The notes under the pieces were generated by a model. That model saw only the letters and a program-made list of their open reading frames with translations. It made no database searches and was not told where the DNA came from. 64,000 nucleotides of DNA from Myxococcus stipitatus. Lineage in GTDB: Bacteria > Myxococcota > Myxococcia > Myxococcales > Myxococcaceae. The stretch is taken from assembly GCF_038561935.1 (NCBI RefSeq), contig NZ_CP102770.1, forward strand, positions 558,001 through 622,000, written 5' to 3'. This document shows positions 24,556 to 32,403 of the stretch, piece by piece. The position numbers were made by a program, and so were the translations under genes. The first letter of the stretch is position 1. Each line of letters opens with the position of its first letter.

Positions 24556-25538
24556 GGCTCTCCCTCGAGCGTCACTTCCATCAGCCCCGCCACGGGCGTC
24601 TTCCCCTCGCGCTCCAGCACGGCCCGGTGCAGGTACGTCACCGGCGAGCCCACCACGGGCTTCACCAGGCCGCCCAGCACCCCCAGGCCCTCCACGGGCG
24701 CGCTGCGCTGGAGCAGCGACGTGGAGCGCAGCACCATGGCCTTTGCCCCATCCCCGCCAAAGACATCCACCGTCCAGGCGCTCTTCTCCTTCGCGCCCTG
24801 GCGGCTGAGGGTGAAGGACTCCATGCGGTGGGGCGAGTTGCCCTCCGCCCACGAGTACACGGGGCCGAACTCACCGTCCTGTCCCTCGCGCGCCAGCAGC
24901 ACCAGCCGGTCCTCGCCGCGCAGGGCGCGGAAGCGCACCCACCGGCGGGCCAGCTTCGCGGGGGCGATGGTGGAGCGCGTGTGGTCCGCGTAGCCGCCTC
25001 CGGCCTGCGCCACCGACGTGCTCTTGGGCGGCTGCACCGTGGCCTTCAGTGGGCTGAACGCCAGCGTCACCTCGTGACGGTAGCGCGCGGTGCCCACCTC
25101 CACCTCGGAGCCCTCCGGCGACTGGGGCGCCACCTGCGCGGCGTACTCCAGCTCCACGCGGCCGCCCTCGAGCACCGCCTCCACCTTCGTCACTCCGCCC
25201 GCGGAGCGCGCCGAGCACGCCCCGACGCGCAACGTGCTGGTGGCCGCCTCGTAGCCCCACTCCTTCGAGCCGACCTTCTTCTGGGGTGTCCACGGCCGCT
25301 GTCCGGGCCGCAGCACCGTCGCGCGGCAGATGCCCGTGCCCGTGCCGGGGCCGATGTTCGTCACCGATAACTGCACGAGCACGAAGGTGCCGTCCTCCAG
25401 GTCCCCGATGAAGGTGAAGCTCTCCCCGTAGTGGTCGCTGGGGGAAGGCGTGGGCTCCAGCGCCGCTCCCGCCGCCACGGTGGGCAGCGCGAGCGACAGG
25501 AGGAGGCCCAGGACCTGGAGACGCGCCTCACGCCGCAT
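24552..25538 (-). CDS. Secreted Svf1/AttH/CrtC-like lipocalin candidate
   Basis: A 328-residue protein with a Sec signal (residues 8-26). Two regions fit the tandem lipocalin-like pattern of Svf1, AttH and carotenoid CrtC proteins: GESFTFIGDLEDGTFVLVQLSVTNIGPG at 38-65, like the DGTxxxVQxxxSNxG strand of Svf1, and GYADHTRSTIAPAKLARRWVRFRAL at about 183-207, like the GYxDHxxG...RW signature. Yeast Svf1 carries ceramides between membranes. The gene overlaps both neighbours in an operon that appears to make inositol phospholipids, so a lipid-carrier role in the periplasm is a reasonable guess. The family match is from patterns alone and could be wrong. Confidence 0.65.
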   Translation of the reverse strand: MRREARLQVLGLLLSLALPTVAAGAALEPTPSPSDHYGESFTFIGDLEDGTFVLVQLSVTNIGPGTGTGICRATVLRPGQRPWTPQKKVGSKEWGYEAATSTLRVGACSARSAGGVTKVEAVLEGGRVELEYAAQVAPQSPEGSEVEVGTARYRHEVTLAFSPLKATVQPPKSTSVAQAGGGYADHTRSTIAPAKLARRWVRFRALRGEDRLVLLAREGQDGEFGPVYSWAEGNSPHRMESFTLSRQGAKEKSAWTVDVFGGDGAKAMVLRSTSLLQRSAPVEGLGVLGGLVKPVVGSPVTYLHRAVLEREGKTPVAGLMEVTLEGEP

Positions 25539-26775
25539 GGGGGCGCTGCTCCAGCAGCGTGTCGTTGTTCGACGTGGTGTCGTTGAACACGTAGTCGCGC
25601 TGGAGCGGCAGGTTCCACGCGAAGTACACCACCCCGCGCACCAGCCACCAGCCCAACGTGTAGGCCAGTTGCGGATGCAACGTGAGCAGCGCCACGCCGC
25701 CCGCGTTCAGGAGCGCGCTGGTGCCGCTCACCACCGCGTAGCGCACCATCTGCCGGCCCACCGCGGCGGTGCTGCGGAAGGTGAGCACCCGGTTGATGGA
25801 GTAGTTCACCACCGCGCCCAAGAGCGCGCCCAGCACCGTGGCCCACGCGGGCAGCAGGTTCATCCACTCCACGAGCGCCAGCACCAGCGCGAAGTCCACC
25901 GCCGTGGCGATGGCGCCCGCCGCCGCGTTGAGGCCGACGATGGCCTTCTCCGAGCGCGCCTCCTGCCGCTTGGGCGCCAGCGCCTTCACGAGGTTGCGGA
26001 AGCGGGAGATGGCCGTGAGGTTGCTCATGATGGCCACGAAGACCAGGCCCACCACCGCCAGCCAGTGCATGGGGTGCTTCTCCTCGGGCCAGAAGACGGC
26101 CTCGAGGATGGGGGAGAGCGCCGTGCCCACGCCCAGGAAGAGCACCCGCTCCAGCCGCTGCATGGCGCCGTCGCGCACGCTGACGCCCAGGCCCTCGCCC
26201 TTCGCGCGGACGTACGGCACCAGCGACGAGCCGAGCAGCGCGCCCAGCGCGGGCAGGAGCACCCACGTGTCCCGGTAGTACCAGGCCAGGCCCATCAACA
26301 TCGCCGAGTCCACGTACCGGTCCAGCACCGAGTCCAGCGCCGCGCCTGCGGGGTTGGCTTCCTTGCGCGTGCGGGCGATGCGGCCGTCCATGACGTCCAG
26401 GATGCCCGCGGCGAGGAACAACCAGCCGCCCAGCGCGAAGCGCCCCGCCGCCACCGCCACGCCGGAGGAGATGCCGAGCAGGCCCGACAGCATGGACAGC
26501 GCGTTGGCCGGCAGCCCCGAGCGCAGAATCACCGCCCACAGGGGCTGGATGACCCAGAAGAAGTAGTGCCGCAGGAAGAAGCCCACGAGCACGGTGCTGC
26601 CGCGCTTGAGGGTCTCCTCGTCGCGCGGCACGCCCTTGAAGGCACAGCGGATACAGAAGATGACCAGCCCGCCCAGGAAGTAGGCACAGGCGAGGATGGC
26701 CGGGGCCAGCGCGGTCCAGATGCGGGCCGACGGAGACAGGTTTCCGGTCAGCCAGGCGACCAGGTTCTCAAGCAC
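25528..26775 (-). CDS. CDP-alcohol phosphatidyltransferase fused to GtrA domain
   Basis: A 415-residue membrane protein from GTG 26775, which overlaps the preceding stop by 8 bases. Residues 85-250 contain a perfect CDP-alcohol phosphotransferase motif, D(x2)DG(x2)AR(x8)G(x3)D(x3)D: D127, D130-G131, A134-R135, G144, D148, D152. Several helices follow. From about 275 to 400 a GtrA-type four-helix domain is fused, with the signature NYSINRVLTFRS. In its operon the first half fits phosphatidylinositol-phosphate synthase, joining inositol phosphate to CDP-diacylglycerol. GtrA proteins are often linked to lipid or polyprenol-sugar flipping, so the fusion may couple synthesis to translocation. That last step is speculative. 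Confidence 0.88.
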   Translation of the reverse strand: MLENLVAWLTGNLSPSARIWTALAPAILACAYFLGGLVIFCIRCAFKGVPRDEETLKRGSTVLVGFFLRHYFFWVIQPLWAVILRSGLPANALSMLSGLLGISSGVAVAAGRFALGGWLFLAAGILDVMDGRIARTRKEANPAGAALDSVLDRYVDSAMLMGLAWYYRDTWVLLPALGALLGSSLVPYVRAKGEGLGVSVRDGAMQRLERVLFLGVGTALSPILEAVFWPEEKHPMHWLAVVGLVFVAIMSNLTAISRFRNLVKALAPKRQEARSEKAIVGLNAAAGAIATAVDFALVLALVEWMNLLPAWATVLGALLGAVVNYSINRVLTFRSTAAVGRQMVRYAVVSGTSALLNAGGVALLTLHPQLAYTLGWWLVRGVVYFAWNLPLQRDYVFNDTTSNNDTLLEQRPHAA

Positions 26776-27703
26776 GGGTGTCCCCTCCAGGAGTCAGCGG
26801 TATGGACACAGCAGGCAGCGGTGCGCTCTTGCGGACCCGCGCGAAGGCGAGCTCCACCGCCAGGTAGGCGGCAAGCGCGGCCGTCAGGCCCGCGAGCACG
26901 TCCAGGATGTAGTGGTGCGTCAGGTAGACGGCGGAAAAGGCCACGAGCAGCGCGAACGTCCCGGTGACGACGCGCCAGGTGGTGCCGTTGCGCCACACGA
27001 TGAGCATCACCAGGAAGGGGTAGGCCGCGTGCAGCGACGGCATGGCCCCGAAGACGTTGGGATTGCGCGAGTAGAAGCTCGCGAAGTAGCTGATGCCCAA
27101 CAGCGCATCGAAGCGCGCGGTGCCCGCGGGACTGGGCAGCGCGGCCAGGTTCGCCGGACCCGGGCCGTACTGGAGGATGTACCAGGGCGGCGCGGCCGGA
27201 TAGAGCATGTAGACGACGACGCCCAGCGCGTTCACCGCGAGGAAGGCCCAGCACAGGCGTTGGAAGCGGTCGTCCTTCTTCACGAAGAAGAAGATGGCCA
27301 CGAGAAAGACTTCGTAAAGGTAGGCGGCATAGGCAAAGCCGCACAGCAGGTCCAGCACGGGGTGCGAGCGCGTGCTCCACCATTCGGGCCAGTTGACACC
27401 TCCGGGGGCGGGGAACCAGAGGCGCTCGCGCGCCCATAAGTCGCCCGTGTGGATTTCGCCCCGGAGCGACAGCCAGAGCCCTTGGCTGTCCAGCAGCATA
27501 CCGGTCAGCCACAAGGGGAAGCCGCCGAGCAGGAAGCGCCGCGTGCGGGGGCCCGCCCAGGCCACCCCCACGAGCAGCGCGTCCGCCACGACGTGCTCCC
27601 ACCGCAGCCGACCGGTGGCCAGCACCAGCATCAAGTGGCCCGCCCCCATGAAGGTGACGAGCCACGTGAAGGCCGGCGTCTTATCGCGCGAGCGGGAGGT
27701 CAT
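26768..27703 (-). CDS. Aur1-like PAP2 protein, candidate inositol phosphorylceramide synthase
   Basis: A 311-residue polytopic protein starting at ATG 27703, overlapping the upstream gene by 23 bases. The PAP2 catalytic signature is present: a YPAAPPWY loop (168-175), MPSLHAAYP (P222, S223, H225) and YLTHHYILDVLAG (H264, D268). The SLHA/HxxxD form is of the inositolphosphotransferase (Aur1/IPT1-like, PAP2_3) type rather than the SGHxxxSxxD of ordinary phosphatases. It would transfer phosphoinositol from phosphatidylinositol to ceramide, giving inositol phosphorylceramide plus diacylglycerol. The operon context supports this strongly. It could instead be a generic lipid phosphatase. Confidence 0.85.
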   Translation of the reverse strand: MTSRSRDKTPAFTWLVTFMGAGHLMLVLATGRLRWEHVVADALLVGVAWAGPRTRRFLLGGFPLWLTGMLLDSQGLWLSLRGEIHTGDLWARERLWFPAPGGVNWPEWWSTRSHPVLDLLCGFAYAAYLYEVFLVAIFFFVKKDDRFQRLCWAFLAVNALGVVVYMLYPAAPPWYILQYGPGPANLAALPSPAGTARFDALLGISYFASFYSRNPNVFGAMPSLHAAYPFLVMLIVWRNGTTWRVVTGTFALLVAFSAVYLTHHYILDVLAGLTAALAAYLAVELAFARVRKSAPLPAVSIPLTPGGDTRA

Positions 27704-29015
27704 CCCCGTAGTAGTCGAGTCCGAGGTGGGTGATGGGCTCCTCGCCCGCCACGACGCGCAGCGTGTTCTTCAGCTTGGTGAGCTGGATGAACAGGTCGTG
27801 CTCCACGGGGAGGCCCGGCATCGCCATGGGGCTCTTGAAGTAGAAGGACATCCACTCCTGGATGCCCCGCCACTCCAGCCGCTTGGCCAGGTCCAGGAAC
27901 AGCGCGATGTCCAGCACCAGCGGCGCGGCCAGGATGGAGTCGCGGCAGAGGAAGTTGACCTTGATCTGCATCGGGTAGCCCAGCCACCCGGTGATGTCGA
28001 TGTTGTCCCAGCCCTCCTTCGCGTCGCCGCGGGGCGGGTAGTAGTGGATGGACACCTTGTGGGAGTACTTGCTGTACAGCTCGGGGTAGACCTCCGGCTG
28101 CAGGATGGTGTCCAGCACGCTCGACTTGGTGACCTCCTTGGCCTTGAAGGCCGCGGGGTCGTCCAGCACTTCACCGTCCCGGTTGCCCAGGATGTTGGTG
28201 GAGAACCAGCCGTCCAGGCCCAGCATGCGGGCCTTCAGCGCGGGGGCGATGACCGTCTTCATCATCGTCTGGCCGCTCTTGAGGTCGCGGCCGGCGACGG
28301 GCACGCCCTCCAGCTTCGCCAGCTCCTGCAGCGCGGGCGTGTCCACGCTCGCGTTGGGGGTGGCGTTGGCGAAGGGCACGCCCTCCTTCAGGGCCGCGTA
28401 GGTGTAGAGCGCGGTGGGGTTGATGTCCGTGCTGTTCTCGTCCAGCGCCTTCTCGAAGGCGGCCAGCGTCTTGAACGCCTCCGGCATGGGACGGAAGGTC
28501 TCCACGCTGCTGCACACGACCATCACCGCGCGCTTGGCGTTGAGCTCCTTCTTGAAGTCGCGGATGTCCTGGCGCAGCGCCTCGATGCTCTCGCGGTGCG
28601 TCTTGGTGGCCTTGGTGTGATTGGCCTCGATGCGGCGGACGAACTCCGCGTCGTGCACGCCCTTCTTGGGCTTGATGCCCTGGAGGAACGGCTTCACCGC
28701 CTCCAGGTGCTTGTCGTGCAGCACGCCGGAGCGCACCGCGACCTGGTACGCGTCCTCGCTGATGATGTCCCAGGCGCCGAAGACGACGTCCGTCAGGTTC
28801 GCCAGGGGAACCAGCTCACCGAGCTTCACGGTGCGCCCCTCGGTGCGCTTGCCCAGCCGCGCCGTGCCCATCTGCGTCAGGGAGCCGATGGGGGCCCCCT
28901 TGCCCTGCCGCGCGAGCTCCACGCCCGCCATCAGCGTCGTGGACACCGCGCCGAGCCCCGGCACCAGCACCGCCAGCCTGCCCTCGGGCTTCGAGACCGA
29001 CTTCTTGTTCTCCAT
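27681..29015 (-). CDS. myo-inositol-3-phosphate synthase
   Basis: A 444-residue enzyme from ATG 29015, with AAGGAAG upstream; extra upstream codons are not conserved. It converts glucose 6-phosphate to myo-inositol 3-phosphate in an NAD-dependent cycle. Motifs visible are the N-terminal Rossmann VLVPGLGAVSTTLMAG, TPNASVD, the DLKSGQTMMK segment that binds the cofactor, STNILGNRDG (the LGNxDG loop) and KSSVLD with a catalytic Lys. Sequence style is the compact bacterial type, shorter than eukaryotic Ino1 (about 510 residues). It is the first gene of a five-gene operon whose genes all overlap, 115 bases downstream of a sigma70-like promoter. Confidence 0.93.
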   Translation of the reverse strand: MENKKSVSKPEGRLAVLVPGLGAVSTTLMAGVELARQGKGAPIGSLTQMGTARLGKRTEGRTVKLGELVPLANLTDVVFGAWDIISEDAYQVAVRSGVLHDKHLEAVKPFLQGIKPKKGVHDAEFVRRIEANHTKATKTHRESIEALRQDIRDFKKELNAKRAVMVVCSSVETFRPMPEAFKTLAAFEKALDENSTDINPTALYTYAALKEGVPFANATPNASVDTPALQELAKLEGVPVAGRDLKSGQTMMKTVIAPALKARMLGLDGWFSTNILGNRDGEVLDDPAAFKAKEVTKSSVLDTILQPEVYPELYSKYSHKVSIHYYPPRGDAKEGWDNIDITGWLGYPMQIKVNFLCRDSILAAPLVLDIALFLDLAKRLEWRGIQEWMSFYFKSPMAMPGLPVEHDLFIQLTKLKNTLRVVAGEEPITHLGLDYYGDDLPLAR

Positions 29016-29130
29016 CGTGGCTTCCTTACGAAGGACGGGGGACCCGCCCTGGGTTGAGGCTTCTTCAGGCTTCCCGCCGCGCACCGACTCACTTGCCGTG
29101 GGGTATGCGGAAAATCCTGAATGCGGATGG

Positions 29131-29159
29131 TTGATACTCTAAACCGTTGGTGACTTCAA
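29131..29159 (-). promoter_or_regulatory. Sigma70-like promoter for the inositol lipid operon
   Basis: On the minus strand TTGAAG (29159-29154) and TATCAA (29136-29131) are exactly 17 bases apart in a locally AT-rich patch (GGTTTAGAG), about 115 bases before the inositol phosphate synthase start. Seen in sequence; activity inferred. Confidence 0.5.
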
Positions 29160-29199
29160 TGTGATGTGGGGGCGCCCGTTGGCGGCCCATCGGCGGGAC

Positions 29200-29260
29200 T
29201 GATGGCTCTCCCCAGGCCCGCGTACAAGGAGGAGCGCAGGCACCTGTCCGGGAGCCATCA
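29200..29260. repeat. Inverted repeat upstream of the inositol operon promoter
   Basis: TGATGGCTC (29200-29208) is repeated exactly as GAGCCATCA (29252-29260), a 9-bp dyad with a 43-base interval. It could be a structured RNA stem in the 3' region of the oxidase-like gene, or an operator arm upstream of the promoter at 29131-29159. The rest of the 432 gene-free bases (29016-29447) shows no supported feature apart from that promoter. Confidence 0.35.
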
Positions 29261-29447
29261 CGGCGCGAGCGAACTGAGACCCACCTGACCTTTCATAGGC
29301 ACGAAGGGTGGGAGGGTTCCAGTTGACTCATGCTGCGGAAAATGACGACGGCGGGAGGTCGGCCTCCAGGGGCGAGGGGATGTCCGGAACCGGGATGCCC
29401 ATTGCGGGCCTCTATTGGTGCCGCTCGCATCCTGGCGCAACCCTAAG

Positions 29448-29918
29448 TCACGAGAATGTGAGATGGGAGGCGTTCGCGTCGGGGCCGGAGGTGCCCAGAG
29501 TGGGGGTGTCCCAGTACTCCGCGCGCTGCACGCTCACGCGCAGCAGGGCGAGCTCTGGATCATCCAGGCCCTGGGGGAACCACGCCTCCAGCGCGGGGCT
29601 CCACATGTCGCGCATGCGCCGGGGGTCCTTCTCGAGCTGGCAGCGGCCGCTGACGGAGACGTAGCGCTCGCGAGCGGGGTCGGCGAAGGAGATGTTCACG
29701 TGGTGGTCCTCCTCCAGCTCCTCCACCTTGTGGGAGTGGGCGCGGGTGAAGAACCAGAGGTCCCCGTCGAAGTCATGGTCCTGGGTCCACATGGGCCTGC
29801 TGTGCAGGGTTCCGTCGGCGTCCACGGTGGTCATCATCGCGACCTTGATGCCGTGGATGAGGGTGCTCAGGTGCTCGATGGCGTCGCGGGTGGCTTGCTC
29901 GGGTGTCTGGGTTCTCAT
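29448..29918 (-). CDS. Pyridoxamine-5'-phosphate-oxidase-like stress protein
   Basis: A 156-residue protein from ATG 29918 with AGGAGAGAG upstream. It fits the small flavin-reductase-like split barrel of general stress protein 26: KVAMMTTVDADGTLHSRPM (strands 2-3), GDLWFFTRAHSHKVEELEEDHHVNISFADP, RYVSVSGRCQLEKDPRRMRDMW and SVQRAEYWDTP. These proteins bind FMN, FAD or F420 and often respond to oxidative or salt stress. Substrate unknown. It is monocistronic; the nearest upstream gene is divergent. Confidence 0.9.
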   Translation of the reverse strand: MRTQTPEQATRDAIEHLSTLIHGIKVAMMTTVDADGTLHSRPMWTQDHDFDGDLWFFTRAHSHKVEELEEDHHVNISFADPARERYVSVSGRCQLEKDPRRMRDMWSPALEAWFPQGLDDPELALLRVSVQRAEYWDTPTLGTSGPDANASHLTFS

Positions 29919-30099
29919 GCCTCTCTCCTGGCCCCTTGAAACGTAGGCAGCGCGCGGGGGCACGCGCAGACAGGAGGCGTGGGATGGCGCCAGGGCGGGC
30001 GAGGGGTGTGGTAGGTGGCGGGGGCTCTCTCGGCGGGGGGGAGGGGAGGCGCGATGGCTCCGCGAGGTTGGGCTCCGGAGAAGGAAAGCGAGTGCGACG

Positions 30100-30594
30100 A
30101 TGCTGAAGACCGCGTGGAACGAGTGGTGCCTGAAGGCGCTCCAAATCGAGACGGCCCTGCTGGTGCTGGAGGAGATTGAGCTGCCCGAGGAGATGCATGG
30201 GCAGCAGGACGCGGCGGAGGAGAAGCTCCTGGAGCTGGCGCGGACCTGGAAGGGCCGCCAGCCGGTGAAGGACGGGCGCCGGTGGGAGCGGCAGACGCAG
30301 CCGGGTGGCACGCCCAGCGACGCGGAGCTCCTGGAGATGGTGAGCGACTTCCGCGCGGACGGGAAGACGTGGACCCTGCTGCGGGCGGTGAGCGACCAGC
30401 GCGAGGTGGTGGAGACGCTGGTGGCGGAGGGCCGGGCGTGCATGGCCGTGGAGGGCTCGTACTACCTGGGCCAGTGGGACGAGAAGGACGAGGTCCTGGA
30501 GGTCGGCCGCGACGATGACGCGGGCGAGCCCGGCACGGGCGTGGTGCTCTCCGCGACGGGAGAGGTCCAGTACACCCCGGACCCGGAGCTGTAA
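30100..30594 (+). CDS. Hypothetical protein, 164 residues
   Basis: A soluble acidic protein with no signal peptide or membrane helix. Helices dominate the first 65 residues (IETALLVLEEIELPEE, AAEEKLLELARTWKGRQP); the rest is mixed alpha/beta, including TLLRAVSDQREVVETLVAEGRACMAVEG. I do not recognise the family and assign no function. The frame choice is supported by GC bias and by a terminator just after the stop codon. Confidence 0.6.
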   Translation: MLKTAWNEWCLKALQIETALLVLEEIELPEEMHGQQDAAEEKLLELARTWKGRQPVKDGRRWERQTQPGGTPSDAELLEMVSDFRADGKTWTLLRAVSDQREVVETLVAEGRACMAVEGSYYLGQWDEKDEVLEVGRDDDAGEPGTGVVLSATGEVQYTPDPEL

Positions 30595-30600
30595 CCGCAC

Positions 30601-30624
30601 GGGGACCCGGGGGCTGGGGTCCCC
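30601..30624 (+). terminator. Hairpin after the 164-residue hypothetical gene
   Basis: GGGGACCC (30601-30608) and GGGTCCCC (30617-30624) form an 8-bp stem with an 8-base loop, 7 bases past the stop codon. No U-run follows. Confidence 0.5.
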
Positions 30625-30789
30625 AGCCTTCCCGAGTGTCGAGACGCGCGGGTGACACGAATTCGTGGGGCCGGTGTTCCCTTCCGCGAAAGGGGGCGCT
30701 GCTGCCCCCGCGAAGCAACCCGCCGCCGGTGCCCGCGCTCGCGTGGGAGAGGGCGGCTCCTCTCGACAACAACTCAGGAAGGTTCTGCG

Positions 30790-32298
30790 ATGAAGCGCAA
30801 GGTCTCGGTGTGTGCGGGCGTCATGGCGGCGATGGTGGCGATGTCCGCTGGCGCCGAGGAGTCGAAGGGAGCCGAGCAGGCGTCCGTGCCCGCGGTGGGC
30901 ACCGACGGTGGGGCGGCGGAGGCCTCTCCGGCGGTGGAAGGCCCCGGGGTGGAGCGGGCGATGGCGGCGCCTCCGCTGGTGGAGGCGGCGGCGGTGGGCA
31001 ACACGAGCGCGGGGACGGCGACGGCGGATGCGCCCACGGCGGTGCAGGCCCAGGCGAAGCCGGAGGCGGAGGAGGTCCACGTCCCCTTCAGCTTCACGGT
31101 GGTGCCGGGGCTGAGCACCTCGGGCTTCTCGCAGCGCAACCAGGTGCATGACGTCTCCATCGGCCTGATTGCCACGCAGGCCAGGCGCATCCGCGCGCTG
31201 GGCTTGTCGCTGGGCGGCAACTTCGTGGGCGAGGGCGGCACCAGCGGCGTGCTGGCCACCACGGGCATCAACGTGTCGCAGGGCCCGGTGAACGGCTCGC
31301 TCTTCGCGGTGGGCGCCAACATCGCGACGAAGGACGCCGAGGGCCTGCTGGCCTCGGTGGGCGCCAACATCGTGCGCGGCAACACGACGGGCGTCCTGGC
31401 CACGGTGGGCGCCAACGTGGTGACGGGCACGGTGGATGGCTCGCAGCTGAGCGTGGGCGCCAACATGGCGACGGGCAAGGTGCTGGGCGCGCAGCTGAGC
31501 GTGGGTGGCAACCTGGCGGGCGAGTCGCTCAATGGCTTGCAGATGGCGGTGGGCGCCAACGTGGCGCGGGGCGCCTCGCGCGGCGTGCAGATGGCGGCGG
31601 GCGTCAATGTGGCCCCGGACCTGACGGGCCTCCAGATGTCGTCCGGCGTCAGCTACGCGGGCAAGCTGTCCGGCGCGCAGGTGTCCATCATCAACGTGGG
31701 TGGCTCGGTGGAGGGCGCGCAGGTGGGCCTGGTCAACGTGGCCAGCCGCGTCGACGGCGCGCAGGTGGGCATCATCAACGTGGCGGGCGAGACGGAGGGC
31801 GAGTCGGTGGGCCTGCTGAGCTTCGTGGGCAACGGCCAGGCGAACGTGCAGGTGTGGGCCAGCGACATCGCGCTGACGAACGTGAGCCTGAAGCTGGGCG
31901 GGCGGCACCTCTACACGGTGCTCAACGTGGGACTGACGCCGCCGATGGATGGGGACCGCCGCCGCTACACGACGGGCGTGGGCGTGGGGGGGCACATCCC
32001 GCTGGGGCGCTTCTTCGTGGACATGGACCTGATGGGCTCCAGCGTGCACGCCCACCGCCTCTTCGACTTCGACGACGACACGAACCACGTGCTGGGGCAG
32101 CTGCGGTTGATGGCGGGCTGGCAGGTGGCGCGCCGCTTCGCGGTGTTCGGCGGCGTGAGCGCGAACACGCTGGTGACGTGGAACGGCAGCGACCCGTGGA
32201 AGGAGCTGGGCATCGGGCCGGAGTGGAAGGAGACCTCCGACAGCGGCCGCACCGTCGTGCGCACCTGGCCGGGCATCCTCGCGGGCATCCAGATTTGA
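30790..32298 (+). CDS. LA_2272-type surface repeat (beta-solenoid) protein
   Basis: A 502-residue protein from ATG 30790 (signal peptide 1-22, cleaved after ...SAGAEE; the open frame reaching back to 30652 is not used). Residues 23-100 are a low-complexity Ala/Pro/Glu spacer. From about 165 to 345 there are head-to-tail short repeats with the pattern SVGANxxxGxxxGxxL (16 residues), then 14-residue units (SIINVGGSVEGAQV, GLVNVASRVDGAQV, GIINVAGETEGESV). Such units build a beta-solenoid. The C-terminal half is beta-barrel-like, ending ...GIQI, and may be an outer-membrane anchor. It matches the LA_2272 surface-repeat family; function unknown, probably cell-surface contact. Confidence 0.8.
   Translation: MKRKVSVCAGVMAAMVAMSAGAEESKGAEQASVPAVGTDGGAAEASPAVEGPGVERAMAAPPLVEAAAVGNTSAGTATADAPTAVQAQAKPEAEEVHVPFSFTVVPGLSTSGFSQRNQVHDVSIGLIATQARRIRALGLSLGGNFVGEGGTSGVLATTGINVSQGPVNGSLFAVGANIATKDAEGLLASVGANIVRGNTTGVLATVGANVVTGTVDGSQLSVGANMATGKVLGAQLSVGGNLAGESLNGLQMAVGANVARGASRGVQMAAGVNVAPDLTGLQMSSGVSYAGKLSGAQVSIINVGGSVEGAQVGLVNVASRVDGAQVGIINVAGETEGESVGLLSFVGNGQANVQVWASDIALTNVSLKLGGRHLYTVLNVGLTPPMDGDRRRYTTGVGVGGHIPLGRFFVDMDLMGSSVHAHRLFDFDDDTNHVLGQLRLMAGWQVARRFAVFGGVSANTLVTWNGSDPWKELGIGPEWKETSDSGRTVVRTWPGILAGIQI
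31297..31656 (+). repeat. 48-bp tandem repeats inside the surface protein gene
   Basis: GTGGGCGCCAAC or a one- to three-base variant recurs at 31309, 31357, 31405, 31453, 31501, 31549 and 31597, a strict 48-bp period encoding 16-residue units. The near identity at DNA level makes unit gain or loss by recombination possible. Confidence 0.85.
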
Positions 32299-32403
32299 GT
32301 CCCGGGGTGGGCGCTTCCCCTGAAGCGAGGTGCCCCCCAAGTTCCCTTCGAGCGCCGCGAGTCCACCGAGGCGGCGCAAGGGAGCGACCCCATGGACGGC
32401 ACC

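Noticed and set aside
29258-29440. A 60-codon minus-strand frame in the gap upstream of the inositol operon
   Set aside because: Low-complexity Arg/Ser/Pro content, no ribosome binding site, no conserved pattern.
30652-30789. N-terminal extension of the surface repeat protein to 30652
   Set aside because: ATG 30790 starts a clean signal peptide; the extension is Arg-rich and unlike a secreted protein.
32308-32335. Hairpin after the surface repeat gene
   Set aside because: Only about six consecutive pairs (CGCTTC/GAAGCG) with poor outer pairing; too weak to call a terminator.
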